Of a DNA stretch of 64,000 nucleotides, positions 63,140 through 64,000 are shown piece by piece (position 1 is the first letter of the stretch; each line of letters opens with the position of its first letter). Location of the stretch: positions 434,001-498,000 of the forward strand of contig PGYO01000001.1 in NCBI GenBank assembly GCA_002839705.1, given 5' to 3'. The position numbers and the translations under genes are program-made. Origin of the DNA: Methanobacteriales archaeon HGW-Methanobacteriales-1. Lineage in GTDB: Archaea > Methanobacteriota > Methanobacteria > Methanobacteriales > Methanobacteriaceae. The notes under the pieces were generated by a model that was given only the letters and a program-made list of their open reading frames with translations, was not told the origin of the DNA and did no database searches.

Positions 63140-63502
63140 ATGGATAAAAAAATTATTTTGGGTGTAATTATTGTAATTTTATTGTTAGGAGTTTCTTTTG
63201 CTGTTTATTCGTTTTCAAATAACGATAATAATCAAAATACTACTAATAAAACTAACATTGCTAAAATAAATAACACTACTAAAGTTAATAATACAACAAA
63301 TAATGAAGTAAAAACTAATGCAACAAAATCAACTAAAAAATATTATTGTCCTCAATGCGATGCTTATCATCCCAAACCTATAAAACAATATCACAGGTAC
63401 GGTAATTGCCCAATATGTGGAAAATATGTAGATACTCAAACAACCAGCCATACACACGATTCTAGTCCTGGTTATGAAGAGGAACCAAGAGAAGACACTT
63501 AA
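63140..63502 (+). CDS. Membrane-anchored zinc-ribbon protein
   Basis: This 120-residue protein has an N-terminal membrane helix (IILGVIIVILLLGVSFAVYSF), an Asn/Thr-rich extracellular part with many NTT sites, then a zinc ribbon with CPQC and CPIC. It is exposed outside the cell and probably heavily glycosylated. The ATG at 63140 is chosen over a GTG at 63131. Confidence 0.6.
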   Translation: MDKKIILGVIIVILLLGVSFAVYSFSNNDNNQNTTNKTNIAKINNTTKVNNTTNNEVKTNATKSTKKYYCPQCDAYHPKPIKQYHRYGNCPICGKYVDTQTTSHTHDSSPGYEEEPREDT

Positions 63503-63524
63503 TATTCTATTATTTTTTTTATTT

Positions 63525-63596
63525 AGGGCCTGATCAATGGGGGAAGCTTAAACTAGGAAGTTAAATTTAATGGTTTTCAAGTTTAAAATTAATATT
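63525..63596. repeat. Dispersed repeat B (pair with 9223)
   Basis: GGGCCTGATCAATGGGGGAA, then TAAACTAGGAAGTT and TTTTCAAGTTTAAAATTA aligns with repeat A at 9223-9300. It is 22 bases after the membrane-anchored protein gene, in a 280-base gap with no gene. Confidence 0.55.
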
Positions 63597-63783
63597 CTAA
63601 TAATTTCATTAGGATCTTCTCTAAAATGAGTAATAAAAAGATATTTTGATGCATATTCTCTAGCTTTTAGCTTCATTCAACAACCTCTTAAAAAATAAAT
63701 ACATTATATTTGATATTTTTTCTAAACTTACACGGCTTCATCGAATGAAATCTTAGCGGAAAATAAAAATATGCTAAAAAGAA

Positions 63784-64000
63784 TTATTCTGCAGTTTCTT
63801 CTAATTTTTCCAGTTTAGGGGCTATAGCACCAAAGTCATTTTCATATTCTTCAACCTTTACTACTAACCAATTTGCTAATTCTTTAGCCGCTAAGGGAGA
63901 CAATATCAATTCAGCTTGAAGTTCTCGGACCATATTTAATGTCTTTGGTAATATTATAGCATCTTTTTCCAAAGGTTCTTCAGAACAAAGCATTATTCTA
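63784..64000 (-). CDS. DUF3467-like protein, cut by window edge
   Basis: The 69 visible residues end with RELQAELILSPLAAKELANWLVVKVEEYENDFGAI, the pattern of DUF3467, where the family is about 100 residues. The frame stays open to the end of the window, so the N terminus is probably missing rather than starting at the ATG at 63993. Function unknown. Confidence 0.55.
   Translation of the reverse strand, partial: RIMLCSEEPLEKDAIILPKTLNMVRELQAELILSPLAAKELANWLVVKVEEYENDFGAIAPKLEKLEETAE

Overview
This 64 kb window is AT-rich DNA (roughly one third G+C by eye) from a methanogenic archaeon, most likely a Methanobacterium-like member of the Methanobacteriales. The evidence is an archaeal informational and lipid gene set: Tsr3 next to ribosomal protein L40e, geranylgeranylglyceryl phosphate synthase, HMG-CoA reductase, PolX, and NurA-HerA-Mre11-Rad50. 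It also carries DUF5518, DUF116 and a ChlI/ChlD-type chelatase. Promoters look like archaeal TATA boxes, and ribosome sites are of the GGAGG/GGTGA type.

Positions 1 to about 20,800 are an integrated mobile element whose left end lies outside the window. A tightly packed minus-strand operon runs from 8681 to 336. It encodes a histone-fold protein, a YhaM-like OB-HD nuclease, a putative OB-fold protein, a SWIM microprotein, an atypical adenine methylase, several zinc-finger proteins, a JAMM-motif protein and many 40-60 residue proteins, often joined by ATGA overlaps. A divergent ribbon-helix-helix gene faces it. Next come a BcgI-like restriction-modification operon (9455-12692) with its own ribbon-helix-helix protein, a HEPN-type protein, an ImmA/IrrE plus DUF4411 pair, a short Orc1/Cdc6-like ATPase and a tyrosine integrase at 19600-20790. 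Duplicated gene ends at 14016-14209 suggest that cargo has been added repeatedly beside the Orc1/Cdc6-like gene.

Positions 20,885-56,300 are mostly core chromosome: HtpX with an EF-hand loop, an MNT-HEPN toxin-antitoxin pair, a signal-peptidase-like protein, AroD, SucD, HmgA, a VIT-family transporter, a TatD-like hydrolase, the chelatase, a frameshifted DGC protein, Tsr3-L40e-GGGPS, PolX, a molybdopterin oxidoreductase pair, and a ParA partition cassette flanked on both sides by repeats. The DNA-end-processing operon follows, then a secreted transglutaminase-like protein, an MFS exporter and YbjQ-type proteins.

Positions 56,300-63,500 form a second accessory island: a MTH538/TIR-like protein, a YaaC-like protein, two large proteins with HEPN-type motifs (one with a PIN-like N terminus) and a frameshifted membrane protein. 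Short repeats and structured elements stand out in the intergenic DNA. These include a two-copy small-RNA candidate (18340-18447 and 33650-33752), a structured segment between aroD and a DUF5518 gene, a GC-rich 12-mer present four times only in the left 9.2 kb, and an imperfect repeat of about 75 bp at 9.2 and 63.5 kb. Two genes appear to start at AUU codons. The region has no CRISPR array, rRNA or tRNA that I could recognise.
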